From NCBI GenBank assembly GCA_009733745.1, contig WNWL01000004.1, positions 250,001 to 314,000 of the forward strand: a DNA stretch of 64,000 nucleotides. The letters run 5' to 3'. Under the pieces are notes generated by a model. That model searched no databases, was not told where the DNA came from, and was given only the letters and a program-made list of their open reading frames with translations. The position numbers and the translations under genes were made by a program. Numbering within the stretch: position 1 is the first letter of the stretch; every line of letters begins with the position of its first letter. Positions 23,713 to 33,413 of this stretch are shown piece by piece. Source of the stretch: Oceanobacillus sp. HTM 045. Its GTDB lineage: Bacteria; Pseudomonadota; Alphaproteobacteria; Rhodobacterales; Rhodobacteraceae.

Positions 23713-24303
23713 TCAGCGCGCCACGAATGTCAGTGCCCCCATTCGGACATTCTCGGGGCTGCTGCCTTCGATGGTGGCGTCGGCGACCACGAAGGTCTCC
23801 GGTGCGCCCGGCAGCTTCCACGCGAGGTTCTCGCCCGACTTGCCGCGTTCGGCGCCGGGGAAATTCTGCTGGATCATCGCGTCGAGCATCGATGCGAAGA
23901 GATCGAAGTCCTCGACCGGCAGATCGACGCCGCAAAGGTTGCGATCACCCGCGCTCGGGTCGGTATTGGAATAGATGCGCAGCGAGCCGAGGCTCGCGGC
24001 CTTCATCGAAGGCACGTTGGTAATCGAGCCTTCCTCGAACCCGGCGGCGACCCGCGACGCCACGGCGGCATCGAGGTTCTCACGGTGAAGCAGGCAGCCG
24101 TCGCGTACCGTCAGCGCGGCGATGTAGGCGCGCTGCTCGACCGGCGTCATGCCCGCGAGCTGCTCCTCGATCGTGCCCGGCGCGGCCGGCGCGGCGGGGT
24201 CGGGCGTTGCCGGTGTCGCTGGCTCGGCGGTTTCGCCGCCGCTTTCGCAGCCGGACACGGCAAGTCCCGAGGCGAGGAGAATGGGCAAGAGGGTACGTCT
24301 CAT
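23713..24303 (-). CDS. Predicted lipoprotein of unknown function
   Basis: 196 aa. The signal sequence ends in a lipobox (LAVSGC, Cys at about residue 19), followed by a Pro/Ala/Glu-rich linker and a domain with two Cys (RDGCLLHRE and RNLCGVDL) that could form a disulfide. No family recognised. It lies between sucC and sucD together with the next gene; the gap to sucD is 71 bp. Co-transcription with the succinyl-CoA synthetase genes is likely from position alone. Confidence 0.65.
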   Translation of the reverse strand: MRRTLLPILLASGLAVSGCESGGETAEPATPATPDPAAPAAPGTIEEQLAGMTPVEQRAYIAALTVRDGCLLHRENLDAAVASRVAAGFEEGSITNVPSMKAASLGSLRIYSNTDPSAGDRNLCGVDLPVEDFDLFASMLDAMIQQNFPGAERGKSGENLAWKLPGAPETFVVADATIEGSSPENVRMGALTFVAR

Positions 24304-24324
24304 ATCACTTTGTCCTTCACTGGT

Positions 24325-24864
24325 TCAGTCCAGAAACCGGTTCAGGGACAATAGCGTAACTGGCTCGAATGTCCGCAACGAAACCGCGTCGGGCGGAAAG
24401 GCCGCGCTGGCGTAGCTGACCCAGATGCCGCTCTGGCCGTCCGCCGAGATCGGCCCGCCGTACCGCGTCGCGCCCGGCACGAGTTCGGCATGGCGTGCGT
24501 CGATCACCGCCTCCATGCCCTCGACCGGCCCGGCCTCGGTGCGGATTACCTGCGCGGTGCAGAAGCCCATCGTGCCCTCGGGAAAGGACACGACGGTGTA
24601 GTTGACGACGAACACTCCCCCGCTGTCGCCGAGGTCGATCTCCTCGAACGTCACCACGCCCTGGACACCCCAGTCGTCGGGGGTCGTCCCGGCCAGTGCA
24701 CGACCGCCCGAGGCGGTGTCTATCGCCGTCGTATCCGCCGGCGTCTCCAGCGCCTGGGTGCAGGTCCGGGCGAAGATGTCCCAGACCTCGCCGGCGGTTA
24801 CCGGCTCGGCGGCCGCCGGCGCCGAAAGGAGCGCCAGGGCTGCTGCAGCGGCGAGCGCGCGCAT
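24325..24864 (-). CDS. Exported protein of unknown function
   Basis: 179 aa with a classical signal peptide ([21 protein letters not shown]). The mature protein has two Cys (ARTCTQALE and MGFCTAQVI) and beta-rich sequence. It starts 4 bp after the sucC stop, so it is almost certainly in the sucC transcript. No family recognised; the TCA-cycle context does not explain a periplasmic product. Confidence 0.68.
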   Translation of the reverse strand: MRALAAAAALALLSAPAAAEPVTAGEVWDIFARTCTQALETPADTTAIDTASGGRALAGTTPDDWGVQGVVTFEEIDLGDSGGVFVVNYTVVSFPEGTMGFCTAQVIRTEAGPVEGMEAVIDARHAELVPGATRYGGPISADGQSGIWVSYASAAFPPDAVSLRTFEPVTLLSLNRFLD

Positions 24865-24868
24865 CGTC

Positions 24869-26062
24869 TCAGCCCTTGACCGCCTTGACGATCTTCTCGG
24901 CGGCGTCGGCGAGATTGTCGGCGGCGATCACCGAGAGGCCCGAGTTGTTGATGATCTGCTTGCCGAGCTCGACATTGGTGCCCTCGAGGCGCACCACCAG
25001 CGGAACCTGCAGGCCGACTTCCTTGACCGCAGCGATCACGCCCTCGGCGATCACGTCGCAGCGCATGATGCCGCCGAAGATGTTGACGAGGATGCCCTTC
25101 ACCTGCGGGTCGGAGGTGATGATCTTGAACGCCTCGGTTACCTTCTCCTTGGTCGCGCCGCCGCCCACGTCGAGGAAGTTGGCGGGCTCGGAGCCGTAGA
25201 GCTTGATGATGTCCATCGTTGCCATGGCGAGGCCGGCGCCGTTGACCATGCAGCCGATCTCGCCGTCGAGCGCGATGTAGTTGAGGTCGTATTTCGACGC
25301 CTCGAGTTCCTTCGGGTCCTCCTCGGTCTCGTCGCGGTAGGCGACGATCTCCGGGTGCCGGTAGAGCGCGTTGCTGTCGAAGTTCATCTTCGCGTCGAGG
25401 CACTTCAGATGCCCGTCGCCGGTGACGATCAGCGGGTTGATCTCGACCAGCGAACAGTCCTTCTCGACGAAGAGCTGGTAGAGCGACGTGATCAGCTTCA
25501 CGCACTCCTTCACCGCGGCGCCTTCGAGGCCCAGCGCGTAGGCGACGCGCATGCCGTGGAACGGGCGCACGCCGGTGACCGGGTCGACCGAGAAGGTCAG
25601 GATCTTCTCGGGCGTCTCCTCGGCGACGGCCTCGATGTCCATGCCGCCCTCGGTCGAGGCGATGAAGGAGATGCGGGAAGTCTCGCGGTCGACCAGCAGC
25701 GAGAGGTAAAGCTCGCGCGCGATGTCCGCGCCTTCCTCGATGTAGATGCGGTTGACCTGCTTGCCCGCCGGGCCAGTCTGGTGCGTGACGAGGGTCGAGC
25801 CGAGCATCTGCTCCACGAAGGCGACCGCCTCATCGGCGTCCTTGGTGACGCGCACGCCGCCCTTCTCGCCGGCGGTGCTTTCCTTGAAGGTGCCCTTGCC
25901 GCGGCCGCCGGCGTGGATCTGGGACTTCACCACCCAGACCGGGCCGCCCATGTCGTCCACCGTCTTGCGGGCCTCGGAGGCGTCCGTCACCGCGATGCCG
26001 GTGCCGGTCGGGATGCCGTAGCCGCGGAGAATTTCCTTGGCCTGGTATTCGTGGATGTTCAT
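24869..26062 (-). CDS. sucC: Succinyl-CoA synthetase beta subunit
   Basis: Nucleotide-grasp subunit of succinyl-CoA synthetase. 397 aa. Start [21 protein letters not shown]-grasp segment [10 protein letters not shown], metal/nucleotide region [12 protein letters not shown], and FLDVGGGA near the C-terminal CoA-ligase domain are all as expected. It is preceded by a 262-bp gap that holds a perfect 14-bp palindrome (26241-26254). Confidence 0.97.
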   Translation of the reverse strand: MNIHEYQAKEILRGYGIPTGTGIAVTDASEARKTVDDMGGPVWVVKSQIHAGGRGKGTFKESTAGEKGGVRVTKDADEAVAFVEQMLGSTLVTHQTGPAGKQVNRIYIEEGADIARELYLSLLVDRETSRISFIASTEGGMDIEAVAEETPEKILTFSVDPVTGVRPFHGMRVAYALGLEGAAVKECVKLITSLYQLFVEKDCSLVEINPLIVTGDGHLKCLDAKMNFDSNALYRHPEIVAYRDETEEDPKELEASKYDLNYIALDGEIGCMVNGAGLAMATMDIIKLYGSEPANFLDVGGGATKEKVTEAFKIITSDPQVKGILVNIFGGIMRCDVIAEGVIAAVKEVGLQVPLVVRLEGTNVELGKQIINNSGLSVIAADNLADAAEKIVKAVKG

Positions 26063-26240
26063 CGTGACTTCCCTCCGCTGCCGGCCTGGCGGCCGAATTC
26101 TGTCTTGCGTCCGAAACGGGGCCTCAGGAGCCCCGGCCCCGCCCGGACGGGCAAGGCCATCGAGAGTCGGCGCAGGGTTTACCCCCTGCCGGTTGTCCGG
26201 GCAACAGGCCCGGTCGCCGCATCAGGTGGCATCCCGTTTA

Positions 26241-26254
26241 TCTGGTCGACCAGA
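26241..26254. promoter_or_regulatory. Perfect palindrome TCTGGTCGACCAGA, candidate GntR-type operator
   Basis: The 14-bp dyad contains TGGTCGACCA, which fits the TGGTnnnACCA-like half-sites of FadR/PdhR-type GntR regulators. It lies about 180 bp upstream of sucC and 70 bp downstream of mdh, and is nested in a larger inverted repeat (gtggcat 26226-26232 / atgccac 26254-26260). It could be an operator for sucC or part of an mRNA hairpin after mdh. Confidence 0.4.
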
Positions 26255-26324
26255 TGCCACAGGTTTGGGCGGCGTGGCAAGGAGGAGTAGCGGGGGACGG
26301 TTTCCGCCCCCCGGAAAGACGTGC

Positions 26325-27951
<1,627 letters not shown>

Positions 27952-28234
27952 GGCTTCACCCTTTTCAAGAGTTGCGTGCGGGCCTGGCCGAGCCTTCTGG
28001 CGCCGTTCCGGCGCGTGGGTGACTCAACCGTTCCTCCGAGCCGCGGGTGCAGCCACCTTTCCGTGGCGGTCATGCAAACGCTGCCACGATCGGATTAATC
28101 CCGCGTAAAAATATGCTTGCCGACAGGTTAACGAACGGGTGGGTTCCGCCCTGCGGTATCGCATTCCGTCCCGTCTTGCAGCGCAGCATCGGAGGCAATA
28201 GGGTCCGCGCGCGAAATTCCAGGGGAGACGAGAC

Positions 28235-29119
28235 ATGTCCGCAACCGCCCGTCCGCGCAGGTCCGTGCTCTACATGCCGGGCTCGAAGGCCCGCGCGCTC
28301 GAGAAGGCGCGCACGCTGCCCGCAGATGCGCTGATCCTCGACCTCGAGGATGCCGTCGGCGTGGCCGAGAAGGAGCTCGCGCGGGAGCAGGTGGTCGCGG
28401 CGCTGAAGGAAGGCGGGTTCGGCAAGCGGGAACTCATCGTCCGGATCAACGGGCTGGAGACGGAATGGGGCCAGTCGGACCTCGCCGCCGTGTCCTCGGT
28501 CGCGCCCGATGCCATCCTCGTGCCGAAGGTCGAGTCGGCCGAGATGGTGCGCGAGGTGGTCTACAGGATGGAGGCGCTGGGCGCGCCCGCCACCACCCGG
28601 GTCTGGGCCATGATGGAGACGCCGATGGGGATGCTCCGCGCCGCGGAGATCGCCGCCGCATCGCCCCGTCTTGGCTGTTTCGTGATGGGCACCAACGACC
28701 TGATCAAGGACCTGAACGCCGAGGATACCGAGGACCGACAGCCGGTGATGACCGCGCTCGGGCTCTGCATGCTCGCGGCACGCGCCTACGGGCTGGTGAT
28801 CCTTGACGGAGTCTACAACGCCTTCCGCGAGGAGGAGCCGCTGCGCCGGTCCTGCCTGCAGGGCAAGGCGATGGGCTTCGACGGCAAGACGCTGATCCAC
28901 CCGCTGCAATTGCCGATCGCCAACGAGGTGTTCGCGCCCTCGGTGGAGGAACTGGAGACCGCGCGGCGCTACGTCACGGCCTTCGAGGAGGCGGCGGCGG
29001 CCGGGCGTGGCGTGGCGGTGGTCGACGGGCGGCTGGTCGAGAACCTCCATGTCGAGCGCGCCCGCCGCATCATCGAGATGTCGGATCTCATCGCCGCCCT
29101 TGAGGCCGAGGCCGCCTGA
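28235..29119 (+). CDS. mcl2: HpcH/HpaI-CitE family CoA ester lyase, probable (3S)-malyl-CoA thioesterase
   Basis: 294-aa TIM-barrel enzyme of the CitE-like group. Start RRSVLYMPGSKARALEKAR, LILDLEDAV with the metal-binding acidic residue, MMETPMGML, and GTNDLIKDLN are all family hallmarks. Length and N-terminus resemble Rhodobacter Mcl2 (malyl-CoA thioesterase) more than the ~318-aa Mcl1 lyase; this is from memory of the families. Together with mch (31031) it supports an ethylmalonyl-CoA pathway, where malyl-CoA is hydrolysed to malate. RBS GGGGAGACG precedes the ATG. Citrate lyase beta or another acyl-CoA substrate is possible. Confidence 0.8.
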   Translation: MSATARPRRSVLYMPGSKARALEKARTLPADALILDLEDAVGVAEKELAREQVVAALKEGGFGKRELIVRINGLETEWGQSDLAAVSSVAPDAILVPKVESAEMVREVVYRMEALGAPATTRVWAMMETPMGMLRAAEIAAASPRLGCFVMGTNDLIKDLNAEDTEDRQPVMTALGLCMLAARAYGLVILDGVYNAFREEEPLRRSCLQGKAMGFDGKTLIHPLQLPIANEVFAPSVEELETARRYVTAFEEAAAAGRGVAVVDGRLVENLHVERARRIIEMSDLIAALEAEAA

Positions 29120-29122
29120 CCC

Positions 29123-29154
29123 CAGATCCCCGGCAGGCAAAGCCGGGGGATCTG
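29123..29154 (+). promoter_or_regulatory. Hairpin overlapping the nnrU ribosome-binding site
   Basis: cagatccccggc pairs with gccgggggatctg across a 7-base loop, with one bulge. The right arm contains GGGGGA, the only Shine-Dalgarno-like sequence before the nnrU ATG at 29158. It could act as an intercistronic attenuator or RBS cover. No T tract. Confidence 0.45.
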
Positions 29155-29157
29155 ACC

Positions 29158-29721
29158 ATGCCATTGCTCGTCGCGGGCGTCCTGCTCTGGAGCGCCGTCC
29201 ACCTCTTTCCGGCGGTCGCGCCGGGGCAGCGGGCCACGCTGATGGCGAAGATGGGGGAAGGGCCCTACAAGGGCGCCTTCTCGCTGCTCCTGGTCGCGGC
29301 GATCGTGCTGATGGTCGTCGGCTACGACCCGGCCGCTGCGATGGCCTACCTGCCGCCGGACTGGGGGCGGCATCTGAACAATCTGCTGATGCTCGTGGCC
29401 GTCTTCCTCGTCGGGGCGCGGCACGCGAAGGGGCGGGTCAAGCGCCTGATCCGTCACCCGATGCTCTGGGGCGTGGTCGCCTGGGCGGCCGCGCACCTGT
29501 TGGTGCGGGGCGACTGGAGTTCGGTCGTGATGTTCGGCGGGCTGGCGCTCTGGGCCTTCGCCGCGATGCTCGCCGCGAACCGGCGCGACGGGGCCTGGGT
29601 GCGGCCCGAGGGCGGCACCGCGGTGGGCGACCTGCGCCACGTCGCGATCACCCTTGCCGTTTACGCGGTCATCGTGTTGGTTCACTGGCAGGTCTTCGGC
29701 CTCTATCCATTCCCGGGGTGA
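29158..29721 (+). CDS. nnrU: NnrU family membrane protein
   Basis: 187 aa with about five or six hydrophobic segments. Features of the NnrU family: LLWSAVHLFPAV at the N-terminus, HLNNLLMLVAVFLVGARHAKGRVKRLIRHPMLWGVVAWAAAHL in the middle (conserved RHPML and HLL). NnrU was named for linkage to denitrification genes; no such genes are nearby here, so the role is open. It follows the malyl-CoA lyase gene by 38 bp and precedes DUF1737 by 6 bp. Confidence 0.85.
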   Translation: MPLLVAGVLLWSAVHLFPAVAPGQRATLMAKMGEGPYKGAFSLLLVAAIVLMVVGYDPAAAMAYLPPDWGRHLNNLLMLVAVFLVGARHAKGRVKRLIRHPMLWGVVAWAAAHLLVRGDWSSVVMFGGLALWAFAAMLAANRRDGAWVRPEGGTAVGDLRHVAITLAVYAVIVLVHWQVFGLYPFPG

Positions 29722-29727
29722 ACTGCG

Positions 29728-29931
29728 ATGATGGCGTACCGCTTTCTCAGCGAGGACGATACGAGCGCCTTCTGCCACAAGGTGACCAAGGCACTCTCCA
29801 ACGGCTGGATGCTATACGGCGAGCCGGTCTACGTGTTCGACCACGCGCGCGGCGTGATGCGCTGCGGGCAGGCCGTGACCAAGGAGATCGACGGCGAATA
29901 CGACCCCGACATAAAGCTTGGCGAACTCTGA
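29728..29931 (+). CDS. DUF1737 protein
   Basis: 67-aa protein with the DUF1737 pattern: YRFLSEDDTSAFCHKVTKAL, then NGWMLYGEPVYVFD and RCGQAVTKE. Small soluble protein of unknown function. It overlaps no gene and starts 6 bp after nnrU; the methyltransferase follows after 7 bp, so all three are in one transcript. Confidence 0.8.
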   Translation: MMAYRFLSEDDTSAFCHKVTKALSNGWMLYGEPVYVFDHARGVMRCGQAVTKEIDGEYDPDIKLGEL

Positions 29932-29938
29932 GGACGGC

Positions 29939-30562
29939 ATGGGCGACTACGACCTGGACAAGGCCTACGAGATCCACGGGCCGGACGACGCGAAGAAGCT
30001 CTACGGCGACTGGGCTGCAACCTACGACGACAGTTTCGGCGAGGGCTGGGGCTACATCGCGCCGCGCGAGATCGCCGGTATCTTCAAGGCCGAGATGGGC
30101 GAGGCCAACCAGCCCGTGCTCGACATCGGCGCCGGAACCGGGCTCGTGACCGAACACCTGCGCGGCCTGACCGTCGACGGCATCGACATCACGCCGGAGA
30201 TGCTGGAGATCGCCGCGAAGAAGGGCATCTACCGCGAGCGCATCCTCGGCGACCTGCTCAAGCCGCTGGAAATGGAAGATGAGACCTATGGCGGCGTGAT
30301 CTCCTGCGGCACCTTCACCCACGGCCATGTCGGGCCGGAATGCCTGCCGGAACTACTCCGGGTGACGAAGCCCGGGGCGCTCTTCGTCTGCGGCACGATC
30401 CCGGCGGTGTTCGACGGCGCGGGCTTCGGCTCGGCACTGGCGCGGCTGGTCGCGGCGGGGCGGATCGAGCCGGCCCGGTTCCGCGAGATCCCGATCTACG
30501 AGGGCAAGGACCACCCCCACGCGGGCGACCGCGGCCTGGTGATGGTGTTCCGGCGGGTCTGA
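29939..30562 (+). CDS. Class I SAM-dependent methyltransferase
   Basis: 207 aa from the ATG at 29939; the upstream TTG in frame at 29918 lies inside DUF1737 and is less likely. SAM motif I VLDIGAGTGL is at residues 60-69, followed by VDGIDITPEML and a late VISCGTFTHGHVGPECL segment. The N-terminal KLYGDWAATYDDSF is typical of small-molecule methyltransferases in this class. Substrate unknown. Copy B of the 56-nt element begins 40 bp after its stop codon. Confidence 0.82.
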   Translation: MGDYDLDKAYEIHGPDDAKKLYGDWAATYDDSFGEGWGYIAPREIAGIFKAEMGEANQPVLDIGAGTGLVTEHLRGLTVDGIDITPEMLEIAAKKGIYRERILGDLLKPLEMEDETYGGVISCGTFTHGHVGPECLPELLRVTKPGALFVCGTIPAVFDGAGFGSALARLVAAGRIEPARFREIPIYEGKDHPHAGDRGLVMVFRRV

Positions 30563-30601
30563 GCCGGCAATCCGGGGACGAGCCTTTCGCGGCGCATGGC
30601 C

Positions 30602-30657
30602 TGCTCAAGGTTGAGCAGGCTGCAAAAGACTGATTTGCAAAGATGAAAGTGTTAACG
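30602..30657 (+). repeat. Copy B of the 56-nt hairpin/AAAGTGTTAAC element
   Basis: Hairpin TGCTCA-AGGT-TGAGCA, linker with GCAAAAGACTGATTT, then AAAGTGTTAACG. The same 56-nt length and 32-nt internal spacing as A, C and D. A further inverted repeat (cgccg 30656-30660 / cggcg 30679-30683) follows. It lies on the same strand as the methyltransferase gene, in its 3' region. Confidence 0.75.
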
Positions 30658-30756
30658 CCGTGTGCGCAAGGCGCCGCGCGGCGGATCAAGTCGCATACTG
30701 CCACAGTACGTGGCACTCTTCGCCCATCGGTATGAACGCAGCCTGTCGGGGGTGGC

Positions 30757-30921
30757 ATGGGTTCGGATGTGATGGCGGTCGTCGGCGTGCTCAACGAGGA
30801 CGCGAAGGTCGCGCTGCTGCTCAGGTACCGCGCGTTCACCTGCGACATGGTGGATTCCAGGCCGGACGGTGTGAAGGAGGACTTCTTCACGCCACGGAAG
30901 GACGAGGTTCCGTTCACCTGA
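30757..30921 (+). CDS. Possible small protein (54 aa)
   Basis: A short ORF with host-like codon use (third positions mostly G or C) and a weak GGGGG upstream of the ATG. The product starts MGSDVMAVVGVLNEDAKV and ends KDEVPFT; charged, soluble, with one Cys. It occupies the otherwise empty 468-bp gap between the methyltransferase and mch genes, downstream of element B. I recognise no family; it could be chance. Confidence 0.4.
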   Translation: MGSDVMAVVGVLNEDAKVALLLRYRAFTCDMVDSRPDGVKEDFFTPRKDEVPFT

Positions 30922-31030
30922 CGCCCCTGACGCCCCTGCCGCTCGCCGCTGCCCGCCCATGTTGCACTTGCGAACGCGGCGGGTGCGTGGCATGGGTCGG
31001 CGCAAGATCGTTGCGGCGAGAGGGTCAGGA

Positions 31031-32068
31031 ATGTCGAAAACGAACCCGGGGCGGTTCTTCGAGAGCTATCGGCTTGGCGAGAAGATCGTCCACGCCACAC
31101 CGCGCACGGTGACGGATGGCGACCGGGCGCTCTATACCGCGCTCTACCCGACCCGGTTCGCGCTGGCTTCCTCTGATGCGTTCGCCCAGTCCTGCGGGCT
31201 CAGAGCGGCGCCGCTGGAGGACCTGATCGGCTTCCACGTCGTGTTCGGCAAGACGGTGCCGGACCTGTCGCTCAACGCGGTCGCCAATCTCGGCTACGCG
31301 GAGGGGCGGTTCCTGAAGCCGGTCTGGCCGGGCGACACGCTCGCCGCCACCTCCGAGATCATCGGGCTGAAGCAGAACTCCAACGGCAAGACCGGCGTCG
31401 TCTGGGTTCGGACCACCGGCACCAACCAGCGCGGGGAGGAGGTGCTCTCCTACGTGCGCTGGGTGATGGTGCACAAGGGCGACGCGGATGCGCCGGCGCC
31501 GGAGACGGTGGTGCCGGAACTGGCGAACGTTGTCCGGGCGGAGGACCTGGTGGTGCCCGAGGGGCTGGACTTCGCCGGCCATGACGACGCGCTGGCGGGT
31601 TCGCCCCATCGCTGGGGCGACTACGAGATCGGCGAGCGGATCGACCATGTGGACGGCGTGACGCTGACCGAGGCCGAGCACATGATGGCGACGCGGCTCT
31701 GGCAGAACACCGCCAAGGTGCATTTCAACGCCCAGAACCGCGAGGACGGGCGGCACCTGATCTATGGCGGGCACATCATCTCGATGGCCCGCGCGCTGTC
31801 GTTCAACGGGCTCGGCAACGCGCAGCGGATCGCGGCGATCAATGCCGGGTCGCATACCGCGCCCTCTTTCTCCGGGAACACGATCTACGCCTGGTCGGAG
31901 GTGCTGGAGAAGGCCGCGACCGGGGTTGAGAGCGTCGGCGCGCTGCGGCTCCGCACCGTGGCGGTGAACAACCGCCCGGCGGAGGACTTCCCGCTCCGCG
32001 GCGAGGACGGGCGCTACTCGCCCGAGGTGGTGCTCGACCTCGACTACTGGGTGCTGATGCCGAAATGA
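31031..32068 (+). CDS. mch: Mesaconyl-CoA hydratase (MaoC family)
   Basis: 345-aa double hot-dog hydratase. Start MSKTNPGRFFESYRLGEKI with PRTVTDGDRALYTALYPTRFALASSDAFA fits mesaconyl-CoA hydratase of the ethylmalonyl-CoA pathway, which forms beta-methylmalyl-CoA. AGGA lies directly before the ATG at 31031; the frame upstream to 30959 has no ribosome site. Length close to the characterised Rhodobacter enzyme (about 343). It shares a neighbourhood with the mcl2-like gene, which strengthens the call. Confidence 0.88.
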   Translation: MSKTNPGRFFESYRLGEKIVHATPRTVTDGDRALYTALYPTRFALASSDAFAQSCGLRAAPLEDLIGFHVVFGKTVPDLSLNAVANLGYAEGRFLKPVWPGDTLAATSEIIGLKQNSNGKTGVVWVRTTGTNQRGEEVLSYVRWVMVHKGDADAPAPETVVPELANVVRAEDLVVPEGLDFAGHDDALAGSPHRWGDYEIGERIDHVDGVTLTEAEHMMATRLWQNTAKVHFNAQNREDGRHLIYGGHIISMARALSFNGLGNAQRIAAINAGSHTAPSFSGNTIYAWSEVLEKAATGVESVGALRLRTVAVNNRPAEDFPLRGEDGRYSPEVVLDLDYWVLMPK

Positions 32069-32130
32069 GCTTGCCAGCTGCCCTCCGCCCGGCCAATCGT
32101 GCCGGGGAAGCGATCTGAGCAGGGGACAAG

Positions 32131-33282
32131 ATGACCATCACCGCGAACTGGAGCTACCCGACCGCCGTCCGTTTCGGGGCGGGGCGGATCGCAGAGCTGG
32201 CCGAGGCCGTCGCCGCGGCGGGGATCACGAAGCCGCTGCTGGTGACCGACCGGGCGCTGGCGGAGCTGGAGATCACCGGCCGGGCAATGGGAGTGATGGC
32301 CGACGCGGGCATGGCGCCCGGCCTGTTCGCGGAGGTGCAGTCGAACCCGACCGAGGCCAACCTGGAGAGCGGCATCGAGGCCTTCCGCGCCGGCGGGCAT
32401 GACGGCGTGGTGGCGTTCGGCGGCGGCTCGGGTCTCGACCTCGGCAAGCTGATCGCCTTCCAGCACGGCCAGACAAGGCCGGTCTGGGACTTCGAGGATA
32501 TCGGCGACTGGTGGACCCGGGCGGACGCGGCGGCGATCTCGCCGATCATCGCGGTGCCGACCACGGCGGGCACCGGCTCGGAGGTCGGCCGCGCGGCGGT
32601 GCTGACCAACACGGCGCTGCACGTCAAGAAGGTGATCTTCCACCCGAAGATGCTGCCGGCGACGGTGATCTGCGACCCGGAGCTTACCGTCGGGATGCCC
32701 AAGATGATCACCGCCGGCACCGGCATGGACGCCTTCGCGCATTGCCTGGAGGCCTATTGCTCGCCCTTCTACCACCCGATGTCGGAGGGCATCGCGGTCG
32801 AGGGGATGCGGCTGGTGAAGGAGAACCTCGTCCGCGCCTACGAGACGCCGGACGACATCGAGGCCCGCGCCCACATGATGAGCGCGGCGGCGATGGGGGC
32901 GGTCGCGTTCCAGAAGGGGCTTGGCGCGATCCACGCGCTCTCGCACCCTATCGGGGCGCTTTTCGATACCCATCACGGCATGACGAACGCCGTGGTGATG
33001 CCGATGGTCCTCGCCGCGAACCGCGAGGCGATCGCGGGCAAGATCGAGCGGCTGGCGGCGTTCATGGGCATCTCGGGCGGGTTCGACGGGTTCCTCGGAT
33101 ATGTCCGCGAGCTGCGCGGTGCGCTGGGCGTGCCGGAGGGGCTGGCCGCCTTCGGCGTGCCGCCCGCAAGCATCGAGCGGATCGCCGAGATGGCCCCGAA
33201 CGACCCGACCGCCGGGGGCAACCCGGTGCCGGTGACGCGGGACTATGCCGTGCGGGTGCTGGAGAAGGCCTTCGCGGCCTGA
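32131..33282 (+). CDS. Iron-containing alcohol dehydrogenase
   Basis: 383 aa, group III metal-dependent alcohol dehydrogenase. The NAD-binding loop GGGSGLDLGK is at residues 97-106 and PTTAGTGSEV follows. Metal ligands are Asp200 and His204 (DAFAHCLEAY), then two His in HALSHPIGALFDTHHG. N-terminal NWSYPTAVRFGAGR is typical. Substrate not predictable; candidates are short-chain alcohols or hydroxyacids. The preceding gap to mch is 62 bp. Copy C of the 56-nt element starts 9 bp after the stop. Confidence 0.92.
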   Translation: MTITANWSYPTAVRFGAGRIAELAEAVAAAGITKPLLVTDRALAELEITGRAMGVMADAGMAPGLFAEVQSNPTEANLESGIEAFRAGGHDGVVAFGGGSGLDLGKLIAFQHGQTRPVWDFEDIGDWWTRADAAAISPIIAVPTTAGTGSEVGRAAVLTNTALHVKKVIFHPKMLPATVICDPELTVGMPKMITAGTGMDAFAHCLEAYCSPFYHPMSEGIAVEGMRLVKENLVRAYETPDDIEARAHMMSAAAMGAVAFQKGLGAIHALSHPIGALFDTHHGMTNAVVMPMVLAANREAIAGKIERLAAFMGISGGFDGFLGYVRELRGALGVPEGLAAFGVPPASIERIAEMAPNDPTAGGNPVPVTRDYAVRVLEKAFAA

Positions 33283-33290
33283 TCCGGGCT

Positions 33291-33346
33291 GTCGCAAGGT
33301 TGCGACCGCCGCAAGTATCTGGAATCGCTCGGAAAAAGTGTTAACG
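33291..33346 (+). repeat. Copy C of the 56-nt hairpin/AAAGTGTTAAC element
   Basis: Hairpin GTCGCA-AGGT-TGCGAC: the stem differs from copies A and B by paired changes, while the AGGT loop is unchanged. Linker GCAAGTATCTGGAAT, then AAAGTGTTAACG at position 33335. A GCGCG/CGCGC repeat followed by ATTTT (33346-33378) could terminate transcription just after it. It lies between convergent genes. Confidence 0.78.
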
Positions 33347-33413
33347 CGCGTGCCGGGGCAAGCCGGGGCGCGCATTTTCCTGCGCTTGGGCCAGTGCGTT
33401 CGGACCGGCTTCT

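Noticed and set aside
28124-28135. ggttaacgaacg upstream of the malyl-CoA lyase gene
   Set aside because: Shares GTTAACG with the repeat box but lacks AAAGT and the hairpin; may be a chance or promoter sequence.
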